Assembly (NCBI GenBank): GCA_017303755.1
Contig: JAFLBS010000010.1
Coordinates: 1 to 64,000, forward strand
Length of the DNA: 64,000 nucleotides
Source: Flavobacteriales bacterium
Lineage (GTDB): Bacteria; Bacteroidota; Bacteroidia; Flavobacteriales; Flavobacteriaceae
Direction of reading: 5' to 3'
A program made the translations under genes and the position numbers. Below are positions 46,542-55,807 of this stretch, in pieces (position 1 is the stretch's first letter; the number at the start of each line of letters is the position of its first letter). The notes under the pieces were generated by a model. It saw nothing but the letters and a program-made list of their open reading frames with translations. It was not told where the DNA came from and did not search any database.

Positions 46542-48086
46542 TTAATAATGAAAATGTTTACTTTCTTCAATGAAAGGATTACGTTTTGGAGTAAGTGGTG
46601 CTTTGGTTAAAGCTGTAAATACTACAAAAATGAACAATCCAAGGAAGAATAACAATGATGCGATTTCTGAAACACCAATAAACCACTGATCTCCAACAGT
46701 TGCAGGCATAATCATATTAAAGAAATCAATATAATGTCCGAATAAAATCACAACACCAGCACCTACTACGATTGGAGCAATTCGTTTGAAATCAGTGTTA
46801 ATTAACACTAAGAATGGGAAAACGAAGTTCATGACAACTGCACCAAAGAATGGCAAGTTAAATTGTTCAATTCTAGTTTTGAAATAAGTTACCTCTTCTG
46901 GTATATTAGAGTACCAAATCAACATGAATTGAGAGAACCATAAATACGTCCAGAACACACTAATACCAAACATGAATTTTGATAAATCGTGAATGTGACT
47001 TGAATTTACATTTTCTAAATATCCTTTTGATTTTAAATATAATGTCACCATTGAAATTGTAGTAATACCACTTACGAAGAAGCTAGCAAAAACGTACCAT
47101 CCAAATAATGTACTGAACCAGTGTGGGTCAACAGACATGATCCAATCCCAAGCCATAATAGATTCAGAAACAATAAAGAACACTAAGAAAGCTGCTGACA
47201 TTTTGAAATTCTTTTTGTAGAATGAATTGTCGTTAGCTTCATCTTGAGCTAAACAGTTTTTTCTAGATAAATAACGATATACATTCCAACCTAATAAAAA
47301 GATAGCTGCTCTTGAAATCCAGAATGCAAAATTCAAATATCCAGATTTACCAGCAATCAACGCATCATAATTAGGACTGTTTGGATCCGTCACTCCATCG
47401 TTCATCCAAACAAACAAGTGATTAACATGGAAACCAGATAATAATAACAATATAAAGAAAATAATAGATGCTACAGGTAAGTATGCCGTAATTCCTTGCA
47501 TTACTCTGAATAGTACTGGAGACCAACCTGCTTGAGCCACTTGCTGAATAGCATAGAACGCTAAAACTCCCATTGTTAATAACAAGAAGAAAATACAAGC
47601 AACGTAAAGTGCTGCCCAAGGTTTGTTTTGCAATTGATGAAGCATGTGTTCAGCATGTTCAGCTTCATGATCAGCGTGATCAACAGTTGCTTCAGCTTTA
47701 ACTTCTTTAGTATCATGAGCTGTTGCAGCTGCTACATCAAGATTTGATTCTTCAGCTACAGTGGAATCTTCAACAACTTCATGATTAGCTGCTACAACTT
47801 CTTGCAACGAATCAACTGGTTTGGTTGTTTCCTCATGTTGCTCAGCTTTAGTTTTATCTTCTGTAGCATGTGCATCATGAGTAGTTTCTGCACCTACAAC
47901 ATGTGTAGTTTCAGAGTGTGATTCATGCTTAGCTCCAGAATGATGTCCACCATGCTCACTATCAATTATTTTTTGAACATCTTGAACAGTTTTGGGAGCA
48001 GATAAGAAACCATATACAATACCTATTAACCCTAAAATCATAAGGGCAAAAGCAATGTTTCTTAATTTATTTGGAAATGTATACAT
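46542..48086 (-). CDS. actF: ActF, quinol:cytochrome c oxidoreductase membrane subunit
   Basis: The 514-residue ACIII subunit has about 10 membrane helices of the NrfD-like type, with a short N-terminal helix at 10-26. Between residues about 40 and 150 there is a His/Glu/Thr-rich, low-complexity loop (HGGHHSGAKHESHSE; HADHEAEHAEHMLH) before the main helices. It resembles ActC and ActF homologues and is placed last of the act genes, as expected. Its role is in the quinol-oxidising membrane part of Alternative Complex III, which passes electrons to the cytochrome c subunits and the oxidase. Confidence 0.93.
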   Translation of the reverse strand: MYTFPNKLRNIAFALMILGLIGIVYGFLSAPKTVQDVQKIIDSEHGGHHSGAKHESHSETTHVVGAETTHDAHATEDKTKAEQHEETTKPVDSLQEVVAANHEVVEDSTVAEESNLDVAAATAHDTKEVKAEATVDHADHEAEHAEHMLHQLQNKPWAALYVACIFFLLLTMGVLAFYAIQQVAQAGWSPVLFRVMQGITAYLPVASIIFFILLLLSGFHVNHLFVWMNDGVTDPNSPNYDALIAGKSGYLNFAFWISRAAIFLLGWNVYRYLSRKNCLAQDEANDNSFYKKNFKMSAAFLVFFIVSESIMAWDWIMSVDPHWFSTLFGWYVFASFFVSGITTISMVTLYLKSKGYLENVNSSHIHDLSKFMFGISVFWTYLWFSQFMLIWYSNIPEEVTYFKTRIEQFNLPFFGAVVMNFVFPFLVLINTDFKRIAPIVVGAGVVILFGHYIDFFNMIMPATVGDQWFIGVSEIASLLFFLGLFIFVVFTALTKAPLTPKRNPFIEESKHFHY

Positions 48087-48113
48087 ATCTATAAGAGTCT
48101 GTTTATTCTACAA

Positions 48114-48659
48114 TTATAATTCGCTTTTTAATTTTAAAACGTATTCTGTTACTAACCATCTTTCGTCTGCACTAAGTTGATTAGCGTGTGAACCCATTGA
48201 GTTTAATCCGTAAGTAATCACGTGGAAAATGCTTCCTTTTGTCACTTGTCTGTCTTTATAACTAGGAACACCTAAGAATTTTTCTTGTTGAACCAATTTA
48301 CCTTTACCATCTCCCGCTGCACCATGACAAATCGCACAATAAACAGTAAACAATTCTTCTGCTTTTTTCATATCAACAGTAGTTGAATCAAGCGGTGAAG
48401 TTGTAATTAATTTAGAAGCGTTATACCCTTCAGTGGTATTAGGCAAATCATAAGGAGTAAAACCTCTTTTAATTGTCCCAGCTGGTGGCACTTGACTTAC
48501 TCTTCCACCTTTAAAAGCATTCGATTCAGAATACGTTTCATAAGCAACTGATTCGTACATATTAGGCATATACTGATAATTAGGCTTCAAATCGTTTTTA
48601 CATGAAACTAATGAAACTGTAACTATTAATAGTGCAACTGATTTAAGTAAACTTTTCAT
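48114..48659 (-). CDS. actE: ActE, lipoprotein cytochrome c of Alternative Complex III
   Basis: The 181-residue product has a lipoprotein signal (LVSC, lipidated Cys20) and one class I cytochrome c domain with CAICHGAAGDGKG at about 113-125. The axial Met is likely in GLNSMGSHANQL. It would be a monoheme cytochrome at the periplasmic face of ACIII, delivering electrons towards the oxidase. It lies between actD (6 bp upstream) and actF in the operon. Confidence 0.95.
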   Translation of the reverse strand: MKSLLKSVALLIVTVSLVSCKNDLKPNYQYMPNMYESVAYETYSESNAFKGGRVSQVPPAGTIKRGFTPYDLPNTTEGYNASKLITTSPLDSTTVDMKKAEELFTVYCAICHGAAGDGKGKLVQQEKFLGVPSYKDRQVTKGSIFHVITYGLNSMGSHANQLSADERWLVTEYVLKLKSEL

Positions 48660-48665
48660 AATCTA

Positions 48666-49193
48666 TTAATGCTTTTCTATTACTTTAACTTCTACTGCTC
48701 CAGTATTTTTAAGGAAAGTAGACAATTCCTCTTCGTTATCTTTAACTGATACTTCCATTAAAAAATGATCATCAGTAGTTCTTACGTCTGGATTTTCAGC
48801 TTTTTTGAATGGCCATAATTTACTTCTCATATAAAAAGTGATTACCATTAAGTGAGCTGCGTGAAATACAGTCAACTCAAACATTACTGGCACAAAAGCT
48901 GGCATATTTTGAATGTAACTGAAACTTGGTTTTCCACCGATATCTTGTGGCCAATCAGTAATCATAATATAGTTCATCATAACAGTTGCAACCGTAAGAC
49001 CAATACAACCGTATATGAAAGCACAAATGGCTAATCTAGTAGGAGCAAGTCCCATTGCCTTGTCTAATCCGTGAACTGGAAAAGGAGTATAAACTTCTTC
49101 AATATGGTGATGTGCCTTTCTGGTTTGCTTTACAGCATCCATTAAGATGTCATCATCATTATATATAGCGTGTATAACTTTATTACTACTCAT
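48666..49193 (-). CDS. actD: ActD, DUF3341 membrane subunit of Alternative Complex III
   Basis: The 175-residue protein has two membrane helices (about 58-80 and 100-122) separated by a short loop. DDDILMDAVKQTRKAHHHIEEVYTPFPVHGLD at 13-44 is the family (DUF3341) N-terminal signature. ActD is a structural subunit of ACIII with no cofactor. Spacing to actC and actE is under 10 bp, supporting the operon. Confidence 0.95.
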   Translation of the reverse strand: MSSNKVIHAIYNDDDILMDAVKQTRKAHHHIEEVYTPFPVHGLDKAMGLAPTRLAICAFIYGCIGLTVATVMMNYIMITDWPQDIGGKPSFSYIQNMPAFVPVMFELTVFHAAHLMVITFYMRSKLWPFKKAENPDVRTTDDHFLMEVSVKDNEEELSTFLKNTGAVEVKVIEKH

Positions 49194-49201
49194 AATAATT
49201 A

Positions 49202-50608
49202 TTAATGTTTATCTGAATTATGACCTGCTTTTTCTCTTTCTCTTTTGTAATTTTCTCCAGAAGATTTCAAGATAGTTTTAACCTCTGCCTGAGCGATTAC
49301 TGGGAATGTTCTAGCATACAAAAGGAATAATACAAAGAAGAAACCGATTGTACCAATGAAAATTCCAATATCAATATAAGTTGGAGAGAACATTGTCCAA
49401 GATGATGGAAGATAATCTCTGTGCAATGAAGTAACGATGATTACGAAACGTTCAAACCACATACCAATATTTACTACAATTGAGATAACGAAAGAGAACA
49501 TGATACTTGTTCTTAATTTCTTGAACCACATGAATTGTGGAGAAAATACGTTACAAGTCATCATTGACCAATATGCCCACCAGTAAGGACCAGTTGCTCT
49601 GTTTAAGAACGCATATTGCTCGTATTCAACACCTGAATACCATGCAACAAATAACTCAGTGATATAAGCAACACCAACAATAGAACCCGTAATCATAATT
49701 ACAATATTCATTAATTCAATATGTTGAATGGTGATATACGCTTCAAGATTAGATACTTTTCTCATGATAATAAGTAAAGTATTAACCATTGCAAATCCTG
49801 AGAATACCGCACCTGCAACGAAGTATGGTGGGAAAATGGTGGTATGCCAGCCTGGAATAACCGAAGTTGCGAAGTCAAAGGATACAATAGTGTGTACCGA
49901 AAGTACAAGTGGAGTTGCTAAACCGGCCAATACAAGAGAAACCTCTTCAAAACGTTGCCAGTCTTTCGCTCTTCCGCTCCATCCAAAACTTAGGATAGAA
50001 TATATTTTTTTATTAAATGGTGTTACTGCTCTGTCACGAATCATTGCGAAGTCAGGCAATAAACCAGTCCACCAGAATACTAATGATACAGAAAGATAAG
50101 TTGATATCGCAAATACGTCCCAAAGTAAAGGTGAATTAAAGTTAACCCATAATGACCCAAATTGATTTGGAATTGGCACAACCCAATACGCTAACCAAGG
50201 ACGACCCATGTGAATAATTGGGAATAAACCTGCTTGGATTACCGAGAAAATGGTCATTGCTTCTGCAGAACGGTTGATGGCCATTCTCCATCGTTGACGG
50301 AATAATAATAATACCGCCGAGATAAGTGTTCCTGCGTGACCGATACCTACCCACCAAACGAAATTAGTGATATCCCAAGCCCAACCAACAGTTTTATTTA
50401 ATCCCCAAGAACCGATACCTGTAGAAATGGTGTATATGATACATCCTATTCCCCAAAGGAAAGCTGCTAATGCGATAGAAAATACAGTCCACCACTGTTT
50501 ATTGGCTCTTCCTTCAACAGGTGCAGCTACATCTACAGTTACATCGTGATAATTTTTATCACCTATAACTAAAGGTTTTCTAATGGGTGCTTCGTAATGA
50601 GACGACAT
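49202..50608 (-). CDS. actC: ActC, NrfD-like integral membrane subunit
   Basis: The 468-residue protein has about 10 membrane helices of the NrfD/PsrC family. Motifs WWVGIGHAGTLISAVLLLFRQRWRM and GRPWLAYWVVPIPNQFG are typical of ActC. It would form the quinol-binding membrane domain next to ActB and ActF in ACIII; helices 2-3 carry the His residues of the expected quinol site (GHAGT; IIHMGRPW). It ends with a charged Lys/Arg/Glu tail. It lies 28 bp downstream of actB. Confidence 0.96.
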   Translation of the reverse strand: MSSHYEAPIRKPLVIGDKNYHDVTVDVAAPVEGRANKQWWTVFSIALAAFLWGIGCIIYTISTGIGSWGLNKTVGWAWDITNFVWWVGIGHAGTLISAVLLLFRQRWRMAINRSAEAMTIFSVIQAGLFPIIHMGRPWLAYWVVPIPNQFGSLWVNFNSPLLWDVFAISTYLSVSLVFWWTGLLPDFAMIRDRAVTPFNKKIYSILSFGWSGRAKDWQRFEEVSLVLAGLATPLVLSVHTIVSFDFATSVIPGWHTTIFPPYFVAGAVFSGFAMVNTLLIIMRKVSNLEAYITIQHIELMNIVIMITGSIVGVAYITELFVAWYSGVEYEQYAFLNRATGPYWWAYWSMMTCNVFSPQFMWFKKLRTSIMFSFVISIVVNIGMWFERFVIIVTSLHRDYLPSSWTMFSPTYIDIGIFIGTIGFFFVLFLLYARTFPVIAQAEVKTILKSSGENYKREREKAGHNSDKH

Positions 50609-50636
50609 AATTCTATATATTGTTTCTTATTAATTA

Positions 50637-53600
50637 CTAAATATTTCTAACTTTAACTTGATAAACCACATTTGGCTTAGTTCCAACACTCTCTAACAAG
50701 TGGTATGATCTTTTATCTGCGGCTAATCGAGTTATCTCTGATTCTGGGTTATTCACATCACCAAACATCATTGCTCCAGTTGTACATGCATTTGAACATG
50801 CTGTTTGGAATTCATCTACTTTAACCTCTCTTCCATCTCGTTTAGCATCAAGAATTGTTTTTTGTGTCATTTGAATACACATTGAACATTTCTCCATAAC
50901 TCCACGAGATCTTACATTTACATCTGGGTTAACAACCATTCTACCTAAATCATCATTGAAATGATAATTGAATTCATCGTTGTTAGCATACAAGAACCAG
51001 TTGAAACGACGTACTTTATAAGGACAGTTGTTAGCACAATATCTTGTACCTACACAACGGTTGTAAGCCATATGGTTTTGACCTTGACGTGAGTGAGAAG
51101 TAGCAGCAACTGGACAAACTGTTTCACATGGTGCGTGATTACAGTGTTGACACATTACTGGTTGGAAAACCACTTGAGGATTATCCGCAGGTGATTCCAT
51201 TTCTCCAAATCCACTTAATGACCCTTTTTCACCTGTTAATCCGTCAAATTCATCTTTACGTTTATTATCTCCAGCAAAAGTATCTTCAGAAGAATAATAT
51301 CTATCAATACGCAACCAATGCATATCGCGACTTCTTCTAACTTCATCTTTACCAACAACTGGAACGTTATTTTCGGCGTGACAAGCGATAACACAAGCAC
51401 CACAACCAGTACAAGCATTCAAGTCGATTGATAAATTAAAATGATGTCCTACAGAACGATCAAAAGACTCCCATAAATCTACTGATGTAGCAGGAACTTC
51501 TTTGTGATCTAACGATACCATTGGAACTGGATTCCATTCTTGTGGAGTATCATATTTAGTTCTAAAAACTTCTAAAGTTGTTTCTTTAACGATGTCTCCT
51601 CTACCCATTAAAGTTTTTTGTGATTGAACACAAGCAAACTCATGAACATCACCAGTACTTTCAACAGTTACTGACTGAACATTGTTAAAATTAGTATAGA
51701 ATGAGTAAGCATTAACACCTACTTGCATTTCTTCTTGCATAGCTGCTTTTCTACCGTAACCTAAAGCTAAACCAACAGTTCCTTTTGCTTGTCCTGGTTG
51801 AACAATTACAGGCACTGTCATTTTTACTTTTCCAACAGTTATGTTAGCATAACTACCGTTCAATCCACCGTTGGCAACGATTTCATTCATTAACTTTAAC
51901 TCTTTAGCATCAGCTTGAGAAACAGTTAAATAATTATCCCACGAAACTCTTGTGATTGGATCAGGAAACTCTTGTAACCATGGATTATTAGCTTGTTGAC
52001 CATCACCCATTCCAGTTTTAGTATACAATACTAATTCCATTCCGGATGATTTTGATTGCGCTAAAGCAGCTGCAGCAGCACCATAATCAGCCGTTCCACC
52101 AGCTAAAGTAGATTCTGTAGAAGCAGCAACTCCATCGTGAAGTACTTTATTCCAAGTTGCACCTGAAGTATAAGAAGCTGAATTTGCTTTGATGTAGTCA
52201 TAGTAGCTTCCTGGAGTACCATTCAACGACAATAAAACATCTTGAAATTGTTTTGTATTGAAAAGTGGACGGATAGTAGGTTGAGTTAAAGAATAAGATC
52301 CTTTAGTCAAACTATGATCGTTCCATGATTCTAAATAGTGTGGAGCAGCAGCAGCGATTGTAGTCACTGAAGCCGTTTCATCTTCTCGTAAAGAAAATGC
52401 AACTGAAAGTTTTGCTTTTTTCAAATCATTCGCGAAAGAAGCGCCATCTGCTAAAGTATAAACTGGATTCACACCACTCATAATAAGTGTATGAATGTTA
52501 CCTGCTTTTAAATCGGTCATCAACTGAGTCATTTGTTGATTTGAACCTTTTCTAATCAATCGCGCACTAGAAGCATTGAACGCTTGACTAGTTAACACTT
52601 GATTAATTGCAATTACCAATAATTGAGCGTTTTTATCCTGAATACCAGAAACAACAACACCTTTACCTTTTGCAGATAATAATTGTTGTGCCGCTTTTGT
52701 TACTTCAGCATCCAAGTCTTTACTTAAACTTGTTCCAACAGAAGAACCTGTAATTGCATTGTATAATTTAACAAGCGCTTGCTTTTGATTCGCTACCGTC
52801 ATGGCAACTCTTTTATCAGCAGCAGCACCTGATAATGTCATATTGGATTCGAATTGAATGTGTTTCGACATTCTACCGTTTTGTGGAATTCTCCCTTTAG
52901 CATAACCTGTATCGTATCCGCCACCTTGCCAATCTCCTAAGAAATCAGCACCAACAGAAACAATAACATCTGCTTTAGAAAAATCGTAATCCACTAAAAC
53001 TCTTTCGCCATAAACCACTTCTGCAGCATCTAATGCAGCTGATTCTGAAACAGCATCATAGATTACATGTTTTGAATTTGGGTTTTTCGCTAAAAAGTCA
53101 GCTATTAATTTTTCTGTAGAAGGACTTGCTAAAGTATTTGTAAGCAAAACAACTTGTTTGCCTGAAGTTTTCGCTTCTGCTAAACCAGCTTTGATTGCTT
53201 TTTCTACATCAGACCATTCAGCATCCTTACCAGAAATTTTAGATTTTTGAAGTCTTTTACTATCATACAATGACAATACTGAAGCATGTACTCTTGCATT
53301 AGCAGTAAATTTAGCACCCGCTATAGTATTGTTATCAATTTTAATTGGTCTTCCTTCACGAGTTTTTACTAAAAGGTTGGCAAAATCAAAACCGTCAAAC
53401 ATAGTTGTAGCATAATAATCTGCTATTCCAGGAATAATTTCTTCTGGTTGAACAACGTATGGGATTGATTTATTTACTGGACCTTCACAGGCTGCTAAAG
53501 TAGCTGCTGCTGTACTGAATCCTACGTACTTTAAAAAATCACGACGAGTAGTTGATGATGATGACAAAGACGCTGCGTCTCCTAAAAATTCATCTGTTGG

Positions 53601-53699
53601 AATTTCTTCAACAAATTCATTGTTTTTAAGCGTCTCAACAATAGAGCTGTTTTCGTTTAGCTCTTCAACACTTTTCCAGTATTTTTTGTTTGATGACAT
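50637..53699 (-). CDS. actB: ActB, molybdopterin-like and iron-sulfur subunit of Alternative Complex III
   Basis: The 1020-residue fusion protein begins with a long N-terminal segment (about 1-50), then a Tat-like motif TRRDFLKYVGF with hydrophobic ATLAACEGP around residues 51-75. A molybdopterin-oxidoreductase-like domain follows (about 80-700, cofactor-free in known ActB), then a ferredoxin-type part (about 750-1000). The cluster motifs are CTGCGACVIAC, CQHCNHAPCETVCP, CVGTRYCANNCP and CSMC with CSNAC. These could hold three [4Fe-4S] and one [3Fe-4S] cluster. The LAAC that follows the Tat hydrophobic stretch could be a lipobox. It lies 33 bp after actA. Confidence 0.96.
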   Translation of the reverse strand: MSSNKKYWKSVEELNENSSIVETLKNNEFVEEIPTDEFLGDAASLSSSSTTRRDFLKYVGFSTAAATLAACEGPVNKSIPYVVQPEEIIPGIADYYATTMFDGFDFANLLVKTREGRPIKIDNNTIAGAKFTANARVHASVLSLYDSKRLQKSKISGKDAEWSDVEKAIKAGLAEAKTSGKQVVLLTNTLASPSTEKLIADFLAKNPNSKHVIYDAVSESAALDAAEVVYGERVLVDYDFSKADVIVSVGADFLGDWQGGGYDTGYAKGRIPQNGRMSKHIQFESNMTLSGAAADKRVAMTVANQKQALVKLYNAITGSSVGTSLSKDLDAEVTKAAQQLLSAKGKGVVVSGIQDKNAQLLVIAINQVLTSQAFNASSARLIRKGSNQQMTQLMTDLKAGNIHTLIMSGVNPVYTLADGASFANDLKKAKLSVAFSLREDETASVTTIAAAAPHYLESWNDHSLTKGSYSLTQPTIRPLFNTKQFQDVLLSLNGTPGSYYDYIKANSASYTSGATWNKVLHDGVAASTESTLAGGTADYGAAAAALAQSKSSGMELVLYTKTGMGDGQQANNPWLQEFPDPITRVSWDNYLTVSQADAKELKLMNEIVANGGLNGSYANITVGKVKMTVPVIVQPGQAKGTVGLALGYGRKAAMQEEMQVGVNAYSFYTNFNNVQSVTVESTGDVHEFACVQSQKTLMGRGDIVKETTLEVFRTKYDTPQEWNPVPMVSLDHKEVPATSVDLWESFDRSVGHHFNLSIDLNACTGCGACVIACHAENNVPVVGKDEVRRSRDMHWLRIDRYYSSEDTFAGDNKRKDEFDGLTGEKGSLSGFGEMESPADNPQVVFQPVMCQHCNHAPCETVCPVAATSHSRQGQNHMAYNRCVGTRYCANNCPYKVRRFNWFLYANNDEFNYHFNDDLGRMVVNPDVNVRSRGVMEKCSMCIQMTQKTILDAKRDGREVKVDEFQTACSNACTTGAMMFGDVNNPESEITRLAADKRSYHLLESVGTKPNVVYQVKVRNI

Positions 53700-53732
53700 C
53701 GTATATAAATATTTTAGCTTCTTAATAATTAA

Positions 53733-55076
53733 TTAATAGTGACACTTACCACATTCTAAACCTCCCATATCGCTTACAGTAAGTTTGTCTTTACCGTATT
53801 TCTTAGAAAGTTCTGCGTGAATTTTATCATAGTAAGCATTGCCTTCCATTTTAACATTAGTTTGTCGGTGACAATCAATACACCAACCCATAGTTAATGG
53901 AGCAAATTGTTTTTGAATTTCGTACTCTTGAACCGGACCGTGACATTTTTGACATTCGATTCCACCAACCGTTACGTGTTGAGAGTGATTGAAATAGGCA
54001 AAATCAGGAAGTTTATGAATACGCACCCATTTTACTGGTTGAGTTTTTCCAGTATATTTTTGCATTGATTTATCCCAACCTACTGCATCGTATAGCTTTT
54101 GGATTTGAGCATCATAAAATGCTTTTGAGTATTCTGCTGTAGCAGTTGTATCAGCTACTTCAGAAATATTTTTGTGACAATTCATACACACATTCAACGA
54201 AGGAATACCAGCATTTTTACTTGTTCTTGCCGAAGAGTGACAGTATTTACAATCGATTCCGTTACTTCCTGCGTGAATTCTGTGCGAATAGTGAATTGGC
54301 TGAATTGGAGCATAATCTTGATCAACACCAATTTGACTTAAATATCCGTAAACAAAATAACCACTAGCTAATAATAGGAAAACCGCCGAAACAAAAACTA
54401 AGAATTGATTTTTTACAAATGCCTTTGGCAACGCTAAGAAATCAAGTTTTCTATCAGCACCTTCAATTCCGTTTGATTTTGCAATTTTGGTTAAAACATT
54501 ATTCACTAAGAACAACATAACCACCAACATTAACATCACTAATGAAAGAGCTCCTAAAATTACATTGTTTGAAATTCCTCCTTCATCTTGACCCTTCTTT
54601 GTTGGATCAACAACTCCTGTTGCAGCAACTTCAGCTTTTTTCTCAGAAGTGTACGCGATGATGTTATCAATATCAGTTGTAGTCAATTGCGGGAATGCGG
54701 TCATTACTGATTTATTGTTCTCTTCGAAAACTTTTACTGCTTTAGCATCACCTGAAGCAATCAAAGCAGAACTATTGTTAATCCACTTGTACAGCCAAGC
54801 CATATCGTACTTGTTCGCAACACCTCTAAGCGCAGGACCTGTAGATTTAGCATCTAATTTGTGACAAGCAGCACAATTGGTATTAAACAAAGCTTTTCCC
54901 GCCACAGGATCACCACCAGATGTTGCAGGCGCAACAGCTGTTGTAGTTGCAGCATCGGCAGCTGGTGCTGGAGCGGCAGTTTCTTGAGAAAAAGAAGTTA
55001 AGGAGAATGTTAGCACAAAAGCTAAACAGAAAATTATAGTCCTTGAAATCGAATTATGGTTACCCATTTTTTTCAT
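53733..55076 (-). CDS. actA: ActA, multiheme cytochrome c of Alternative Complex III
   Basis: The 447-residue product has a signal peptide (ending about TSFSQ), a class I cytochrome c domain with CAACHKLDAKS at about 69-79, membrane helices near 172-192 and 220-245, and a C-terminal multiheme part with five CxxCH motifs (CKYCH, CMNCH, CQKCH, CIDCH, CGKCH). Six heme sites in all would accept electrons from quinol oxidation. It is the first gene of the actA-actF-coxII-coxI operon. The N-terminal class I domain is an addition to the pentaheme ActA core. Confidence 0.95.
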   Translation of the reverse strand: MKKMGNHNSISRTIIFCLAFVLTFSLTSFSQETAAPAPAADAATTTAVAPATSGGDPVAGKALFNTNCAACHKLDAKSTGPALRGVANKYDMAWLYKWINNSSALIASGDAKAVKVFEENNKSVMTAFPQLTTTDIDNIIAYTSEKKAEVAATGVVDPTKKGQDEGGISNNVILGALSLVMLMLVVMLFLVNNVLTKIAKSNGIEGADRKLDFLALPKAFVKNQFLVFVSAVFLLLASGYFVYGYLSQIGVDQDYAPIQPIHYSHRIHAGSNGIDCKYCHSSARTSKNAGIPSLNVCMNCHKNISEVADTTATAEYSKAFYDAQIQKLYDAVGWDKSMQKYTGKTQPVKWVRIHKLPDFAYFNHSQHVTVGGIECQKCHGPVQEYEIQKQFAPLTMGWCIDCHRQTNVKMEGNAYYDKIHAELSKKYGKDKLTVSDMGGLECGKCHY

Positions 55077-55099
55077 GTGTTAGTATAATTTTTTCAAAT

Positions 55100-55144
55100 C
55101 ATATAAAATACATTCCTACAATAGTGTATTCCTGTATTTATATG
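55100..55144. promoter_or_regulatory. Inverted repeat upstream of actA
   Basis: CATATAAAATAC (55100-55111) and GTATTTATATG (55134-55144) pair with one bulged base. Between them TATTCC-type segments are repeated. It lies about 24 bp before the actA ATG. It could be an operator or a leader hairpin; there is no G/C-rich stem or T-run to make it a terminator. Confidence 0.4.
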
Positions 55145-55181
55145 TCAAATGATAATTTACAATTTTTGGCATGCTTTTTAA

Positions 55182-55193
55182 TGATAATTATCA
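55182..55193. promoter_or_regulatory. FNR/CRP-like palindrome upstream of the respiratory operon
   Basis: TGATAATTATCA is a perfect 12 bp palindrome containing TGAT-N4-ATCA, the inner part of an FNR/CRP-type box (TTGAT-N4-ATCAA). It lies about 105 bp before the actA start and 166 bp before the SPOR gene. A/T-rich palindromes occur by chance, so confidence is modest. Confidence 0.35.
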
Positions 55194-55306
55194 GAAATAG
55201 GCAACACCCTTTTTAAAAAACCTGCACAAAAATACGACTTATCAATTATTCTCAAAACCTTAAATATATCTTAATTCTTAATTTATATCAATTCTAAATA
55301 ATATTT

Positions 55307-55340
55307 TTGTTTTCCTTTAGTTATCTATGTGTTACATTTG
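55307..55340 (+). promoter_or_regulatory. Promoter of the SPOR-domain gene
   Basis: TTG (55307-55309), a 23 bp spacer and TACATTTG (55333-55340) match the Bacteroidota consensus, with the ATG 18 bp further on. Confidence 0.65.
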
Positions 55341-55358
55341 CATTAAAATCAATATATT

Positions 55359-55751
55359 ATGAATATTTTAACCTATAAAAAAGTTCTTTTTTTCTTTATT
55401 TTAAATGTGTTTTTTAGCAAAAATAATTTGGCTTTAAGCCAAAACACAGCGGTAAATCAAGATCCTAAATTTGAACAGTTATTAAAAGAAAAGAGAAAAA
55501 TTAACTCGGGCATCACGATCAATAATCGCTATAAAATTCAGGTGTTTACAGGAAATAATGAGTTGTCTAAAAAAGCTTTTGTAGACTTTAAAAAGGAATT
55601 TAAAGACTTTGATGCAACTATTGTCTTTAACACTCCTTCATATAAAGTTTGGGTAGGAAACTACAAAACCCGAATTGAGGCAGAAAGAAACCTAAAATTA
55701 CTTGTAAAAAAATACCCAAATGCATTCATCATAAAACCAAGTAAATTATAG
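55359..55751 (+). CDS. SPOR-domain protein, exported
   Basis: The 130-residue product starts with a signal-like segment (LFFFILNVFFSKNNLALSQ) and a short linker. The SPOR repeat fold spans about 50-128: YKIQVFTGNNELSKKAFVDFKKEF, followed by YKVWVGNYKTRIEAERNLKLLVKKYPNAFIIKP. SPOR domains bind peptidoglycan stripped of stem peptides, often at division sites. Here the domain makes up most of the protein. No neighbour relates to cell division. The shared terminator at 55775-55806 closes both this gene and infB. Confidence 0.9.
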   Translation: MNILTYKKVLFFFILNVFFSKNNLALSQNTAVNQDPKFEQLLKEKRKINSGITINNRYKIQVFTGNNELSKKAFVDFKKEFKDFDATIVFNTPSYKVWVGNYKTRIEAERNLKLLVKKYPNAFIIKPSKL

Positions 55752-55774
55752 TTTATACTTAAATAATATCAATA

Positions 55775-55806
55775 AAAAAATCCCCACTTCTCAGCGGGGA
55801 TTTTTT
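55775..55806. terminator. Bidirectional terminator between the SPOR gene and infB
   Basis: A-run, TCCCC, a 9-nt loop, GGGGA and a T-run (AAAAAATCCCC/GGGGATTTTTT) give a stem with poly-U on both strands. It serves the convergent SPOR-protein and infB transcripts. Confidence 0.9.
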
Positions 55807-55807
55807 A

